NCBI RefSeq assembly: GCF_002355375.1
Contig: NZ_AP017312.1
Location: forward strand, 2,373,001 to 2,437,000
Reading direction: 5' to 3'
DNA length: 64,000 nucleotides
Source of the DNA: Aneurinibacillus soli
Lineage (GTDB): Bacteria; Bacillota; Bacilli; Aneurinibacillales; Aneurinibacillaceae
Shown: one piece after another, positions 7,884-17,362 of the stretch
Position numbering within the stretch: the first letter of the stretch is position 1
Layout of the letters: the number at the start of each line of letters is the position of its first letter
Notes under the pieces: generated by a model
Told to the model about the DNA's origin: nothing
The model's database searches: none
Seen by the model: the letters and a program-made list of their open reading frames with translations, nothing else
Program-made: the position numbers and the translations under genes

Positions 7884-8898
7884 ACCGATTCGGATTACGG
7901 AAGTATGTTTGCGTGATGGGAGCCACAGTGTTGCACATCAGTTTACGGAAGAACAAGTACGCTCCGTGGTGCGTGCTTTAGATGACGCTGGTGTGCACTA
8001 CATTGAGGTATCACATGGAGATGGGCTCGGCGGTTCGACGCTTCAGTATGGCCGCTCGTTGGTCGATGAGATGAAGCTGATTGAAGCAGCGGTGTCGGAG
8101 TGTACAACGTCTAAAATCGCTGTGCTCCAATTACCGGGCATCGGAACGGTACACGAATTGAAGCAGGCGCATGCGCTTGGTGCGAAGCTGGTACGTGTCG
8201 CAACGCATGTTACGGAGGCAGACGTATCGGCTCAGCATATTAATATGGCACGCGAACTGGGCATGGAGACACTCGGCTTTCTGATGATGACGCATACCGC
8301 TACACCAGAAAAGCTGCTGGAGCAGGCGAAATTGATGGAAAGTTACGGGGCGGAAGCAGTCTATGTGACGGATTCTGCGGGGGCGCTACTGCCAGACGAT
8401 GTACGGGAGCGCGTGCGTCTGTTGCGTCAGGAGCTGTCATGTGAAATCGGCTTCCATGCGCACAACAATCTGTCGCTTGCGGTTGCTAATACACTGGCTG
8501 CCATTGAAGAGGGGGCAACCCGTATCGATGGAAGCGTACGCTGCCTCGGTGCGGGAGCGGGGAATACACAGACAGAAGTATTGATCGCGGTACTCGCTCG
8601 TCTTGGAGTGGATACCGGTGTTGATTTATATAAAATGATGGATTTAGCCGAAGACGTGGTCGGTCCGATCTTACCGCGCTCGCAGGAAATCCGCAAAGGC
8701 AGTCTGGTAATGGGCTATGCGGGTGTGTATTCTAGCTTTCTTCTTCATGCGGAGCGGGCGGCTGCTCGCTTTGGCCTGGATGCACGCGATATTCTCGTCG
8801 AGCTTGGCCGTAGGAAAGCGATTGGTGGACAGGAAGATATGATTATCGACGTAGCAGCAGATATTGCCAAACAGCGTAAGCAGGAGGTCGTTCAGTAA
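7864..8898 (+). CDS. dmpG: 4-hydroxy-2-oxovalerate aldolase
   Basis: A 344-residue class II aldolase that splits 4-hydroxy-2-oxovalerate into pyruvate and acetaldehyde, the latter passed to DmpF. It has an HMG-lyase-like TIM barrel with the metal-site sequences CLRDGSH near the start and GFHAHNN in the middle, and a C-terminal communication domain. The upstream-most ATG in frame is outvoted by ATG 7864, which has CAGGAGGAGAACGTT directly before it and gives the normal length. The stop TAA shares its last base with the ATG of the next gene. Confidence 0.93.
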   Translation: MKRNSDKPIRITEVCLRDGSHSVAHQFTEEQVRSVVRALDDAGVHYIEVSHGDGLGGSTLQYGRSLVDEMKLIEAAVSECTTSKIAVLQLPGIGTVHELKQAHALGAKLVRVATHVTEADVSAQHINMARELGMETLGFLMMTHTATPEKLLEQAKLMESYGAEAVYVTDSAGALLPDDVRERVRLLRQELSCEIGFHAHNNLSLAVANTLAAIEEGATRIDGSVRCLGAGAGNTQTEVLIAVLARLGVDTGVDLYKMMDLAEDVVGPILPRSQEIRKGSLVMGYAGVYSSFLLHAERAAARFGLDARDILVELGRRKAIGGQEDMIIDVAADIAKQRKQEVVQ

Positions 8899-9689
8899 TG
8901 AGTTTAACACCAGAACAACTAGAACAATGCGTGGATATTGTGGAACACGGTGAAGCGGAACGCCAAGAAATCGACCGTCTGACAGAACAATATCCGAACT
9001 TGACAATGGAAGAAGCGTATGACATTCAACAGCGCCTCATCGCGCGCAAACAGGAGCAGGGCCAGCGTGTTCTAGGCCGTAAGCTTGGATTAACGAGCCG
9101 TGCCAAGCAGCAGATGATGGGTGTGCATGAGCCGACATACGGCACGCTTGTTGATTATATGCTGATTAATGAGGGTGAACCTGTCTGTTATTCGGAACTG
9201 ATTCACCCGAAAGCAGAGCCAGAAATTGCATTTTATTTAAAAGAAGACCTGGAAGGACCAGCCGTAACCGGTGCACAAGTGCTGGCTGCCACGGAATACG
9301 TGTTTCCTGCGCTTGAAATTATCGATAGCCGATATCGCGATTTTAAATTTACGCTGGTTGATGTGATTGCGGATAATTCATCTTCGGCACGCTATGTGCT
9401 CGGCGGCAAGCCAAGCCGCGTGACCGATCTTGATTTGAGCCTGATGGGCATGGTGTTTTATAAGAACGGGGAGATTGTCGATACAGCAGCAGGAGCAGCT
9501 GTGCTCGGCCATCCGGCAACTGCAGTCGCCTGGCTCGTTCGTAAGCTACATGAACGAGGTGAGAAGCTGTGCAAAGGGGACGTTGTGCTGAGTGGCGCAT
9601 TGACCGGAGCGATTGATTTTCGTCCGGGAGATATCGTACAGGCACACTTTGAAAAACTCGGCAGCGTGACGCTGACGTGCAAGGAGTAG
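8898..9689 (+). CDS. dmpH: 4-oxalocrotonate decarboxylase
   Basis: A 263-residue paralogue of the hydratase at 6173-6958. In the oxalocrotonate branch it decarboxylates 2-oxo-3-hexenedioate to 2-hydroxypentadienoate, usually as a complex with the hydratase. The E-x-E metal site is in PKAEPEIAF. The DSRYRDFKF segment and VLGHP context are closer to DmpH than to DmpE. It is translationally coupled to dmpG (TAATG) and followed 10 bases later by the tautomerase. The hydratase/decarboxylase split is by sequence resemblance; swapped assignments are possible but unlikely. Confidence 0.82.
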   Translation: MSLTPEQLEQCVDIVEHGEAERQEIDRLTEQYPNLTMEEAYDIQQRLIARKQEQGQRVLGRKLGLTSRAKQQMMGVHEPTYGTLVDYMLINEGEPVCYSELIHPKAEPEIAFYLKEDLEGPAVTGAQVLAATEYVFPALEIIDSRYRDFKFTLVDVIADNSSSARYVLGGKPSRVTDLDLSLMGMVFYKNGEIVDTAAGAAVLGHPATAVAWLVRKLHERGEKLCKGDVVLSGALTGAIDFRPGDIVQAHFEKLGSVTLTCKE

Positions 9690-9699
9690 GAGGGAACGT

Positions 9700-9891
9700 A
9701 TGCCGCTTATTCAAATTAATATCGTAGAAGGTCGTTCCGATGAGATGAAGCGCCAGTTGATGAAGAATGTGACAGAGGTTGTGTCCGAAACACTTGGTTC
9801 ACCGAAAGAAGCGATTCGGATTCTGATTAATGAAATGCCGAAAAACCACTGGGGCATTGGTGGAGTACCGATGTCTGATCTCAAAAAATAA
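9700..9891 (+). CDS. dmpI: 4-oxalocrotonate tautomerase
   Basis: A 63-residue protein beginning Met-Pro, where Pro becomes the catalytic N-terminal residue after Met removal. It converts the enol form of 4-oxalocrotonate to its keto form ahead of decarboxylation. Typical family sequence PLIQINIVEGRSDE and a conserved Arg near residue 40 (AIRILINEMP) are present. The length is standard for 4-OT. It lies between the decarboxylase and the semialdehyde dehydrogenase with an AGGAGGGAACGT site. Confidence 0.92.
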   Translation: MPLIQINIVEGRSDEMKRQLMKNVTEVVSETLGSPKEAIRILINEMPKNHWGIGGVPMSDLKK

Positions 9892-9910
9892 GAACAGCGG
9901 AGGAGAACCT

Positions 9911-11389
9911 ATGCCACAGACAAAAGTAGACGTGCGTGAAGTGAAGCTGTATATTAACGGACAATATGTGGATGCGACGTCGAACCGCCTGTTCGATGTG
10001 CATGATCCATCGACAGGGGAGCTAATTGCCCGGGTTCATGAAGCGAGTGAAGCAGACGTACATGATGCGGTCATGGCAGCACGCCGCGCGTTTGAAGAAA
10101 GTGAATGGCGGACGATGCCGGTGAAACAGCGCTGTGCACTTGTGCGTCGGATGGGCGATATTATGATCGAACGGAAGGAAGAATTAGCCCGTCTTGAAGC
10201 ATTAGATGTAGGTAAACCGTATCGTGATGCGCTCGAACACGAAATTCCGCGTGCCGCGAACAATATGAAGTTTTTCGCAGATTTTATTGAACAGCATGGT
10301 TCAGAAGCGTTCCCAGTTGATGATCAGTTCTTGAACTATACGCTGTATGAGCCAGTCGGGGTAGCAGGGTTGATTACGCCGTGGAATCTTCCGTTCATGC
10401 TTACGACATGGAAGCTAGGGCCGTGTCTGGCGACAGGCAATACAGCGGTGATTAAGCCGGCGGAATTAACGCCGCTTACGGTAAGCTTACTTGGCGAAAT
10501 TGCTAAAGAAGCTGGCATTCCAGACGGGGTTGTGAATGTCGTGCAAGGGTTCGGTCCAAGGTCAGCGGGTGAGTTCATGACGACGCACCCGGAGATTGAT
10601 CTGATTACGTTCACAGGCGAGACAGCGACAGGTAAAGCGATCATGAAAGCGGGATCGGATACGTTGAAGCGTGTATCTTTTGAGATGGGCGGCAAAGCAG
10701 CGAACATCGTATTTGCGGATGCAGATCTCGATCAAGCTGTATCGACCTCCATTCGTGCCGCATTTATGAATGCAGGGCAAGTATGTCTGGCAGGTTCGCG
10801 CTTACTTGTACAGCGTGATATTTATAATACGTTCGTTGATAAACTTGTAGAAGCAGCCAGTCGTCTGAAAATCGGTGATCCGCAAGATCCGACTACAAAT
10901 TTGGGACCGCTAATCGGTGAGGAGCATTATCGTAAAGTAACTGGATATTTGGAAGTAGCCGCACAGGATGGAGCAGTGCTTGCATACGGTGGCAGACGTC
11001 CGGAACTGCCGGAACATTTGCAGAACGGCTACTATCTGGAACCGACAATTTATACGCATGTAAGTAACCAAATGCGCGTCTGCCGAGAAGAAATTTTCGG
11101 ACCAGTTGTTGTAGTCGTGCCGTTCGATACGGAAGAGGAAGCGATTCAAATCGCCAACGACACTGAATACGGACTGAATGGGATGCTGTGGACGAGTGAT
11201 GTGAAGCGGGCGCACCGTGTAGCCGCAAAAATTCGGGCTGGTACAATCTGGGTGAACTGCTGGTTCGTGCGCGATTTACGTGCACCGTTCGGGGGCTTCA
11301 AAAAGAGCGGCATCGGACGAGAAGGTGGTAAGTTCAGCCTTGAATTTTTCACAGAAGCAAAAAATGTTTGCGTAAGCTTGGTTGAATAA
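9911..11389 (+). CDS. dmpC: 2-hydroxymuconic semialdehyde dehydrogenase
   Basis: A 492-residue NAD-dependent aldehyde dehydrogenase that oxidises the ring-cleavage product to 4-oxalocrotonate. The TPWNLPFM cofactor motif, general-base Glu in SFEMGGKAA, catalytic Cys in NAGQVCLAGSR and the C-terminal PFGGFKKSGIGREGG are visible. ATG 9911 follows GGAGGAGAACCT; the longer open frame to 9830 overlaps the tautomerase and is unlikely. It is the last gene of the operon. With no DmpD hydrolase in the window, the pathway appears to use only this dehydrogenative branch. Confidence 0.93.
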   Translation: MPQTKVDVREVKLYINGQYVDATSNRLFDVHDPSTGELIARVHEASEADVHDAVMAARRAFEESEWRTMPVKQRCALVRRMGDIMIERKEELARLEALDVGKPYRDALEHEIPRAANNMKFFADFIEQHGSEAFPVDDQFLNYTLYEPVGVAGLITPWNLPFMLTTWKLGPCLATGNTAVIKPAELTPLTVSLLGEIAKEAGIPDGVVNVVQGFGPRSAGEFMTTHPEIDLITFTGETATGKAIMKAGSDTLKRVSFEMGGKAANIVFADADLDQAVSTSIRAAFMNAGQVCLAGSRLLVQRDIYNTFVDKLVEAASRLKIGDPQDPTTNLGPLIGEEHYRKVTGYLEVAAQDGAVLAYGGRRPELPEHLQNGYYLEPTIYTHVSNQMRVCREEIFGPVVVVVPFDTEEEAIQIANDTEYGLNGMLWTSDVKRAHRVAAKIRAGTIWVNCWFVRDLRAPFGGFKKSGIGREGGKFSLEFFTEAKNVCVSLVE

Positions 11390-11413
11390 AAGTTTCAGGT
11401 ATAGAAGTGGACG

Positions 11414-11427
11414 TTCCTCTAGAGGAA
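11414..11427. other. Perfect 14-bp palindrome
   Basis: TTCCTCTAGAGGAA lies 25 bases after dmpC and just ahead of its terminator. It might be a protein-binding site or a pre-terminator stem; nothing else shows its role. Confidence 0.3.
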
Positions 11428-11435
11428 AGTAGCAG

Positions 11436-11463
11436 GCTGTCGAGAAAGTCTCGACAGCTTTTT
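11436..11463 (+). terminator. Terminator of the meta-pathway operon
   Basis: A perfect 10-bp stem, GCTGTCGAGA at 11436-11445 with TCTCGACAGC at 11449-11458, and a three-base loop are followed by TTTTT. It lies 46 bases after the dmpC stop. Confidence 0.9.
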
Positions 11464-11480
11464 ACGTTTACATATAGTAT

Positions 11481-12617
11481 CTACTCGACTACGCCATTTT
11501 TTTTGATTTTTACTACGGGTATGATCGATACTTTTGCCTTTGAGAACTCCAAGGGCCAGTGATCCTCAACCTTTTTCCATTCTGAATATTGGTAAGCGCG
11601 TGCCTGCCATCCGAATCCAAAGGGATCAAGTTGTTTCTTTTGTGCTTTTTTAATTAGACCATTCAGTTCCTTTGTGAACTGCTTGGTAAGGATGGCTTCA
11701 AGCTGCTCCTTATTTTTGGTTACATTCATATCGAATGTACGTTCAGTTAAATCAACATTCATCTCCAGCTGTACAATAAAAGAAAAATGATTATGCTCAT
11801 GAGTAATCGAAATCTTACGTTTGGCTTTATAAACATCGATGGATGTAAAATCTGTCCCTTTTTTGTTTTGCAGCGGGTTTGGAGTTTTAAAAGAAAAAGG
11901 GGGCATATGCATCGTAAAAGATACTGGCGGGTGTTCACTTTTTTGCAGCATTAGAAGGAGGGCACTTTCATGACGATCGAGTGACAGCTCATACATTCCT
12001 TTTTTATTTAAAAGAGCTGAGCCGGTTATCGTAAGCGCCTTTGGTCCCTTCTTGATTTCGGTAATGAAGGGAGTAATTCCTTTATCGAACGCTATTTTAT
12101 GAAAATGTTGTGCGGTAACAAAAACTCCTTGATTTGAATCTCTTCCTACATCGACTACGTTTTTTATGTACATAGGCAGGATTGGTTTATCGTTAAATTT
12201 ACTGTTTATTAGCGGAGCAATGGGTCCTTTTACAACAACCAGGCACATATTCCCTGAGTTTTTTGCATCCCGATAAATACTATCAAGCAAAGTCATAACC
12301 CCTTGTTTTTTCAATAAGTGCTCGCTAAACATAATGACTTGTACTTTTCCAGTCGTGATCTTTCCATTCATCATACTGTCAAATATTTGTCTAGCTTGTC
12401 TGTTGGTATTCACTTTTGCGCTGTGGATTTCATATTTGTTCTTTGCTTCTTTATTGAAAACAGGGTTCAACTGATAGACCGTTAATTTTCCTTTTTCATC
12501 TATATCTAACGCGTACACTAACGATAAGGTTGTTTCCTCCACACTAAGTCGGTCTCCACAACCTGAGAGAAATAGTAAGTAAAAACAGAGTAGAATAAGC
12601 TTAGCCTGTTTTTTCAC
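11481..12617 (-). CDS. Ger(x)C family spore germination lipoprotein
   Basis: A 378-residue protein with an N-terminal lipoprotein signal (hydrophobic stretch then FLSGCGD), so Cys20 is probably lipidated and the protein anchored to the outer face of the spore inner membrane. The length and the order A-B-C identify the C subunit of a nutrient germinant receptor. The usual GCWDR start of GerC proteins is altered to GCGDR. It is the last gene of a minus-strand operon and overlaps the B-subunit gene by 17 bases. The germinant cannot be read from sequence. Confidence 0.9.
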   Translation of the reverse strand: MKKQAKLILLCFYLLFLSGCGDRLSVEETTLSLVYALDIDEKGKLTVYQLNPVFNKEAKNKYEIHSAKVNTNRQARQIFDSMMNGKITTGKVQVIMFSEHLLKKQGVMTLLDSIYRDAKNSGNMCLVVVKGPIAPLINSKFNDKPILPMYIKNVVDVGRDSNQGVFVTAQHFHKIAFDKGITPFITEIKKGPKALTITGSALLNKKGMYELSLDRHESALLLMLQKSEHPPVSFTMHMPPFSFKTPNPLQNKKGTDFTSIDVYKAKRKISITHEHNHFSFIVQLEMNVDLTERTFDMNVTKNKEQLEAILTKQFTKELNGLIKKAQKKQLDPFGFGWQARAYQYSEWKKVEDHWPLEFSKAKVSIIPVVKIKKNGVVE

Positions 12618-13704
12618 GAGATCTTCCTCCCCTCCAGTATGTATACACCGTCACATATAAAAAGAATAGAACAGGAAACGTATACCCTACAATGTAATCT
12701 ACAAACCCCCACCATTTCTTTAGGATTTCAAGTTCTTCATAAGAAAGCGTGAATACAGCAGATAAAATTACAATAAACGGTAATACAAGATAAGGGATTT
12801 TCCACTTTGGTTTATTGAAAAGCTGGCGAAGACTATCTATGACAAAAAAGATATAAGGTATAATTGCAGTAGAGAAAACAAAAATATAAAACGATAAAAA
12901 GATAATTTCCAATCGTTCAAGGAATGGAAATTTGATGGGCTTGACAAGTGTAAGCGTAGGCCATAAAAATTGTGTGATTTCATCGGGACTAAAATAAACA
13001 AAGCAGCTTATTGTGATTTGCAAATAGATGATTAATGTAAGCGTGTTAGCAATCAACATTCCTTTAACGGCAGATTGTTTGTTTTTTAGATAGGGATAAA
13101 AGAGAACGGCCATTTCAAATCCCAAAAAACCTACAGCTGTTTCTTTTACCCCATGAAGGATCGGAAGCCATCCATCTTTTAAAATAGGGAGGATATAAAG
13201 CCACTGACTGTCTTTAAGTGGGATAAGCAGTAAGGCAGGCAAAAAAAGTGTGAAGAAAAAAACAAAGACAGCATAGCGTGCTATAACGTTTACACCTCCG
13301 CGAAAAAGAGGAAAAGCACTGCACATAAAGAGTGCCGCTATGACATAGCGAGGCATATGGGGTAAAATCCATTCCTGAAGGAGAAATAATGTGATGAATA
13401 GAATGGAGATGGCAGAAAACGTAGCGTGAAATATCCATAAGATCATGAACACTTTCCCTAGTGTCTTTCCTGTGTAACGGATTAAGATTTCCTGAAAAGT
13501 TTCTCCAGGGTGTTTGGACATGAAGGAAATCACACATAGGCCAGCTATAGTAGCCAACATCCATCCAAGGATAATCGAAATCCATCCGTCTGTTCCTGCG
13601 GTTTTCGCTAAGGATGAAGGAAGTGTTAATATACTGGTGGCTACCTCGACTCCATGAATGGCGAGGACATACTGCATGAAGCTTATTTCTTTGAATGTAT
13701 TCAT
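12601..13704 (-). CDS. GerAB family spore germination permease
   Basis: A 367-residue integral membrane protein with about ten hydrophobic segments, of the GerB subfamily in the amino acid/polyamine/organocation superfamily. In GerA-type receptors this subunit binds the germinant. Family-like features include the early SFMQYVLAIHGVEVATSILTLP region, where the backbone Gly-rich helix break normally lies, and a long C-terminal pair of helices. It overlaps gerA by 4 bases and gerC by 17 bases, so the three subunits are made together. Confidence 0.92.
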   Translation of the reverse strand: MNTFKEISFMQYVLAIHGVEVATSILTLPSSLAKTAGTDGWISIILGWMLATIAGLCVISFMSKHPGETFQEILIRYTGKTLGKVFMILWIFHATFSAISILFITLFLLQEWILPHMPRYVIAALFMCSAFPLFRGGVNVIARYAVFVFFFTLFLPALLLIPLKDSQWLYILPILKDGWLPILHGVKETAVGFLGFEMAVLFYPYLKNKQSAVKGMLIANTLTLIIYLQITISCFVYFSPDEITQFLWPTLTLVKPIKFPFLERLEIIFLSFYIFVFSTAIIPYIFFVIDSLRQLFNKPKWKIPYLVLPFIVILSAVFTLSYEELEILKKWWGFVDYIVGYTFPVLFFLYVTVYTYWRGGRSREKTG

Positions 13705-15239
13705 GGGTCCTCCTTATGGTTTGGTGTACTTCCTTGCCGGTTTATTTGTTTAGGACGGATGGATAGAGGGCGCTTTTTCATCATCCAGATCGGTAAGCGA
13801 AGAAACGTATCTTTTATGTCTGGTATGCTCGAAAATGAAAGGAAGTTCATGTAGGGACTTCCTAATGACTTTAAAGACAGTAAATGTCCGATCAGTAACA
13901 TCATTCCCGAAATGATGCCGATCATCCCGAATATAGAAGCGAGAATCATCATAGGGAAGCGAAGGATTCGGATTCCAGCTGACATGTCTAGATTTGGAAT
14001 GATAAAAGAAGCGATGGCGGTCAAAGCTACTACGATTACCATGATATTGCTGACAAGCCCGGCTTGCACGGCAGCTTGTCCAATTACGATACCCCCAACT
14101 ACCCCTATCGTTTGTCCGATAGGTGCAGGGAGACGAATGCCGGCTTCACGAAGCATCTCCAGGGCTAGTTCCATCAGCAGCGCTTCAATAAGGGGAGGGA
14201 AAGGAACTTTTTCCCGTGATTCGGCAATAGATAAGAGCAGTTTAAGCGGAACAATTTCATAATGAAAAGAAACCATGGCGATATAAAACGCAGGCGCAAA
14301 AATAGCAATGAAAGCTCCAATAAAACGGAGCAGGCGAATGAAGGAGGCGATAAGCCATCGGATATTATAATCATCAACAGTTTGAAAGAACGAAGAAAAA
14401 GACATAGGTCCAATCAGAACCCCTGGCGAGCGATCTATAATAACGGCGATTCGCCCCTGTAGAATATGAGAGGCTGCCGTATCAGGGCGTTCTGTAATGA
14501 TAAATTGAGGGAAAGGTGTATAGGAATGATCTTCAATAAACCCCTCTAACTCACCGGTGCTAAGAATCGTATCCACTTTGATTTGTGTAATTCGCTTCTG
14601 CATTTCTTGAAGAAAATCTTGATTTATAACATCCTGGAGATAAAGTAGCGAGACGGTTACTTTTCCCCGGTCACCGACTGTACACTTAGTGACTTTTAAT
14701 TCCCGAGTAGGGATATACCGACGAATCATTGAAATATTTTGACTGGCTGTTTCGGTGAAACCTTGATGCGAACTTTTAATCGATGATTCTACTTGCGGTT
14801 CCTGGATGGCACGCTGTGGCCAATTTTGTGTTTCAAACCCGAATGCAAAAGAACATCCGTCAATAAACAGTATGCTTTTTCCACCAAGAAGGTCCTGTTC
14901 AATCTCAGACCACTGCTCCATTTTTTTGATGGGGCTCATAGAGACTGTTAATTCCAAAGGGCCTTCTTGATCCCACTTTTTAGATAGAAGTGGCGGAAGG
15001 ATATCTTTATTAATCATGTTCCGATCTACTAAGCCATCTATATAAAAAAGAGCAGCCTTTTTTTCTGTTTGTAATAAGAGTTCGTGAGAAGTAAGATCCG
15101 GCATATTACTAAAAAGTTTGGCTAGATCCTGCATATTAACAGAGAGGGAAGAATCAATCTTGCTGTGCAGGAGAGCAGTCGCTTCATTTTGTGTAGGAAG
15201 TGCGTTCTTTCCTCTGATCCAATTGGTGAAAAAAGTCAT
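13701..15239 (-). CDS. GerA family spore germination protein, A subunit
   Basis: A 512-residue GerA-type subunit with a large N-terminal soluble domain (about residues 1-290), then five or six membrane segments and a short basic tail. The sequence from ALFYIDGLVDR to the RLPAPIGQTIGVVGGIVIGQAAV region is highly characteristic, the latter lying in the membrane domain. The protein oligomerises into the channel of the germinant receptor. A GAGGAACAAC site precedes its ATG, and a sigma-G-like promoter lies upstream at 15272-15300. The homologous subunit of the second operon is at 57069-58571. Confidence 0.95.
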   Translation of the reverse strand: MTFFTNWIRGKNALPTQNEATALLHSKIDSSLSVNMQDLAKLFSNMPDLTSHELLLQTEKKAALFYIDGLVDRNMINKDILPPLLSKKWDQEGPLELTVSMSPIKKMEQWSEIEQDLLGGKSILFIDGCSFAFGFETQNWPQRAIQEPQVESSIKSSHQGFTETASQNISMIRRYIPTRELKVTKCTVGDRGKVTVSLLYLQDVINQDFLQEMQKRITQIKVDTILSTGELEGFIEDHSYTPFPQFIITERPDTAASHILQGRIAVIIDRSPGVLIGPMSFSSFFQTVDDYNIRWLIASFIRLLRFIGAFIAIFAPAFYIAMVSFHYEIVPLKLLLSIAESREKVPFPPLIEALLMELALEMLREAGIRLPAPIGQTIGVVGGIVIGQAAVQAGLVSNIMVIVVALTAIASFIIPNLDMSAGIRILRFPMMILASIFGMIGIISGMMLLIGHLLSLKSLGSPYMNFLSFSSIPDIKDTFLRLPIWMMKKRPLSIRPKQINRQGSTPNHKEDP

Positions 15240-15271
15240 GTTGTTCCTCTTGATCCACTTTTATTTTTATT

Positions 15272-15300
15272 TAGTATGTGTAGTGTGGATAAGAAGATAC
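15272..15300 (-). promoter_or_regulatory. Candidate sigma-G promoter of the first ger operon
   Basis: Read on the minus strand, GTATC (15300-15296) is followed after 17 bases by CATACTA (15278-15272). The -10 is an exact sigma-G type CATnnTA. The -35 differs from GHATR at one base. It is 33 bases from the gerA start, and forespore expression is what is known for germination receptors. Confidence 0.6.
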
Positions 15301-15485
15301 GCTTTAATTTTTTGAGTCTATGTAAAGTGTAGCCTCGCTGAAAAAAGGGGGAAGCGGGATATTTTGGATGAATGTGCTCGCTCTGGTAAAAATAAAGAGG
15401 AAAGTCGGCAGGAAATAGCGAATGATTTATAGTAGATAATGACCGAGTATGCCGATGTGTATTTTATTTTGAGGAGGACATAACT

Positions 15486-16046
15486 ATGTATGATATTCTC
15501 GTAATCGGAGCCGGACCAGCCGGGGCAAGTGCTGCTCTTATCGCGGCAAAATCAGGCAAGAAAACGCTACTTCTGGACAGCAATCAAAGTATTACAAAAA
15601 AAGCGTGGATTGAAAACCACTATGGTGTAAGAGAGATCACAGGACCTGCTCTTGTTGAACTCGGACAGGAACAGGCGAAAAAGTTCGGTGCCGAGCTTGT
15701 GCAAACAAAAGTAGAGAACATCGAAAAAGCGAGCGAAGGACTGCGGGTTGACACAGAAAACGGTTCGTTTGAAGCACGCCATGTCATTCTTGCAACCGGT
15801 CTTTTCACTGATCTGGCAGAAAAGATCGGTGTTCAAACAAAGTCGGGTACCGAACCGCGCGTCAAAACAATTGTTGATGTTGATGCTCTCGGGAAGACAA
15901 GTGTAGAAGGCATCTGGGCCGCAGGTGGTATTGCGGGGAAAAGCTTGCATACGATTATTGTAGCAGGCGACGGTGCGAATGTTGCCATTAACATTATTAG
16001 TGAGTTGAACGGCGAACGATATGTCGACCATGACGTATTAAAATAA
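15486..16046 (+). CDS. Short thioredoxin-reductase-like flavoprotein lacking the redox-active cysteines
   Basis: A 186-residue protein with an N-terminal FAD-binding Rossmann motif (VIGAGPAGASAAL, residues 6-18), an ATG motif in VILATGLF near residue 103, and a C-terminal GIWAAGGIAG segment as in thioredoxin reductases. The typical enzyme is about 310 residues, with an inserted NADPH domain holding a CxxC pair. Here that whole domain is absent and the protein contains no cysteine. Such single-domain forms could bind FAD but need another electron donor. A TGAGGAGGACATAACT site supports ATG 15486. An Old Yellow Enzyme gene follows 58 bases later, so a flavin-linked partnership is possible. Confidence 0.75.
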   Translation: MYDILVIGAGPAGASAALIAAKSGKKTLLLDSNQSITKKAWIENHYGVREITGPALVELGQEQAKKFGAELVQTKVENIEKASEGLRVDTENGSFEARHVILATGLFTDLAEKIGVQTKSGTEPRVKTIVDVDALGKTSVEGIWAAGGIAGKSLHTIIVAGDGANVAINIISELNGERYVDHDVLK

Positions 16047-16104
16047 TTTGGTGTGATCCTTCGTATTATTGGGGAGGCAATGTCTAAAAAGGGGTAGAGA
16101 GTAG

Positions 16105-17127
16105 ATGACAACCTTATTTTCTCCATTCGCAAGTAAAGATTTACACGTGAAAAATCGTATCGTTCTGCCGCCGATGTGCCAGTATGAAGTACATAAAGAA
16201 GACGGGATCCCGACTGACTGGCATTTTGTGCATTATGTCAGCCGGGCTGTTGGTGGCTTTGGCCTGATTATTTTGGAGATGACGGCAGTCGAACCGGATG
16301 GCCGGATCACAAATCGCGATCTTGGTCTGTGGTCGGATGAGCACATTCCAGCGTATAAAAGAATCGTGAATCAGCTGCACGAATACGGCGCAAAAGCGGC
16401 GATTCAGCTCGGACATGCCGGAAGAAAAGCGACAGATGCCGCCATTCCGGTTGCGCCGTCGGCGATCCCATTCGATCAGGCATCAAAAGTTCCGCAGGCA
16501 TTAACAGCGGAAGAAATCGAGCAGCAGATTGACTATTTCCAACAAGCAGCGCTGCGTGCTGTGCAGGCAGGATTTGACACGATTGAGATTCATGGTGCAC
16601 ATGGCTACTTGTTGCATCAATTTCACTCTCCGCTTACCAATCAGCGGGAGGATGAGTACGGACGCGACTTGACCCGATTCGGTGTAAAAGTTGTTGAGGC
16701 TGTTAAGAAAGTCATTCCAGAATCGATGCCGCTAATTATGCGTGTGTCGGCACAGGAGTATGTCGAGGGTGGATACGACGTTTCGTATGCGATCGACATC
16801 TGCCGCGCCTACAAAGAAGCAGGCATTGACATTTTTCACATTACATCTGGCGGGGAAGGCCCGATCGGTTCTGGCGGTAGACCGGGAGTGGAAGCTGGGT
16901 ATCAAGTGCCACTTGCTCAGGCTGTGAGAGAGGCGCTTGCAGTTCCGGTGATTGCGGTTGGAAAGCTGGAAAACCCGGCTGATGCGGCACGTGTTGTGGA
17001 GAGTGAGCAAGCGGACTTTGTGGCAATTGGCCGTGGGGCGTTGCGCAATCCTTTCTGGGCGCTTCACGTCGCGCAGGCTGAAGGGAATAAAGAAGTCATT
17101 CCGGCTGCGTATCAACGAGCATTTTAA
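16105..17127 (+). CDS. namA: NADPH dehydrogenase, YqjM-type Old Yellow Enzyme
   Basis: A 340-residue FMN TIM-barrel ene-reductase that reduces the C=C bond of alpha,beta-unsaturated carbonyls with NADPH. The N-terminal KNRIVLPPMCQYEV segment carries the Cys that tunes FMN in YqjM-type enzymes, and the substrate-binding HGAHGYLLHQF motif is at about 170-180. The C-terminal FVAIGRGALRNPFW segment is the phosphate-binding region. Length matches B. subtilis YqjM. It is followed by a strong terminator. Given the aromatic pathways on either side, a role in detoxifying enones or nitro-aromatics is plausible but not shown. Confidence 0.93.
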   Translation: MTTLFSPFASKDLHVKNRIVLPPMCQYEVHKEDGIPTDWHFVHYVSRAVGGFGLIILEMTAVEPDGRITNRDLGLWSDEHIPAYKRIVNQLHEYGAKAAIQLGHAGRKATDAAIPVAPSAIPFDQASKVPQALTAEEIEQQIDYFQQAALRAVQAGFDTIEIHGAHGYLLHQFHSPLTNQREDEYGRDLTRFGVKVVEAVKKVIPESMPLIMRVSAQEYVEGGYDVSYAIDICRAYKEAGIDIFHITSGGEGPIGSGGRPGVEAGYQVPLAQAVREALAVPVIAVGKLENPADAARVVESEQADFVAIGRGALRNPFWALHVAQAEGNKEVIPAAYQRAF

Positions 17128-17136
17128 AAAAGAAAA

Positions 17137-17189
17137 AACATCCTGTATCCACCCTGATGCATAGCGGTCGGATACGGGATGTTTTTTAT
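17137..17189 (+). terminator. Terminator after namA
   Basis: A long stem, AACATCCTGTATCC paired with GGATACGGGATGTT with a roughly 20-base loop, is flanked by A-runs upstream and TTTTTT downstream. It could work in both directions. Confidence 0.85.
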
Positions 17190-17362
17190 TGAAGGAGCAA
17201 ACGAACGTGGGAATTTGAAATGGATGTTTATCACTTTAATGGTAATAAACTAAAAATTTGTAGTAAAATAAAAATTGTAAATAAGGAGGTAGGTATCCAG
17301 AAAGTATTTTACGTCGTATTGAAGAAGACGATAAAGTAGGTGCCTCAAAAGGAGTGGTTGTT

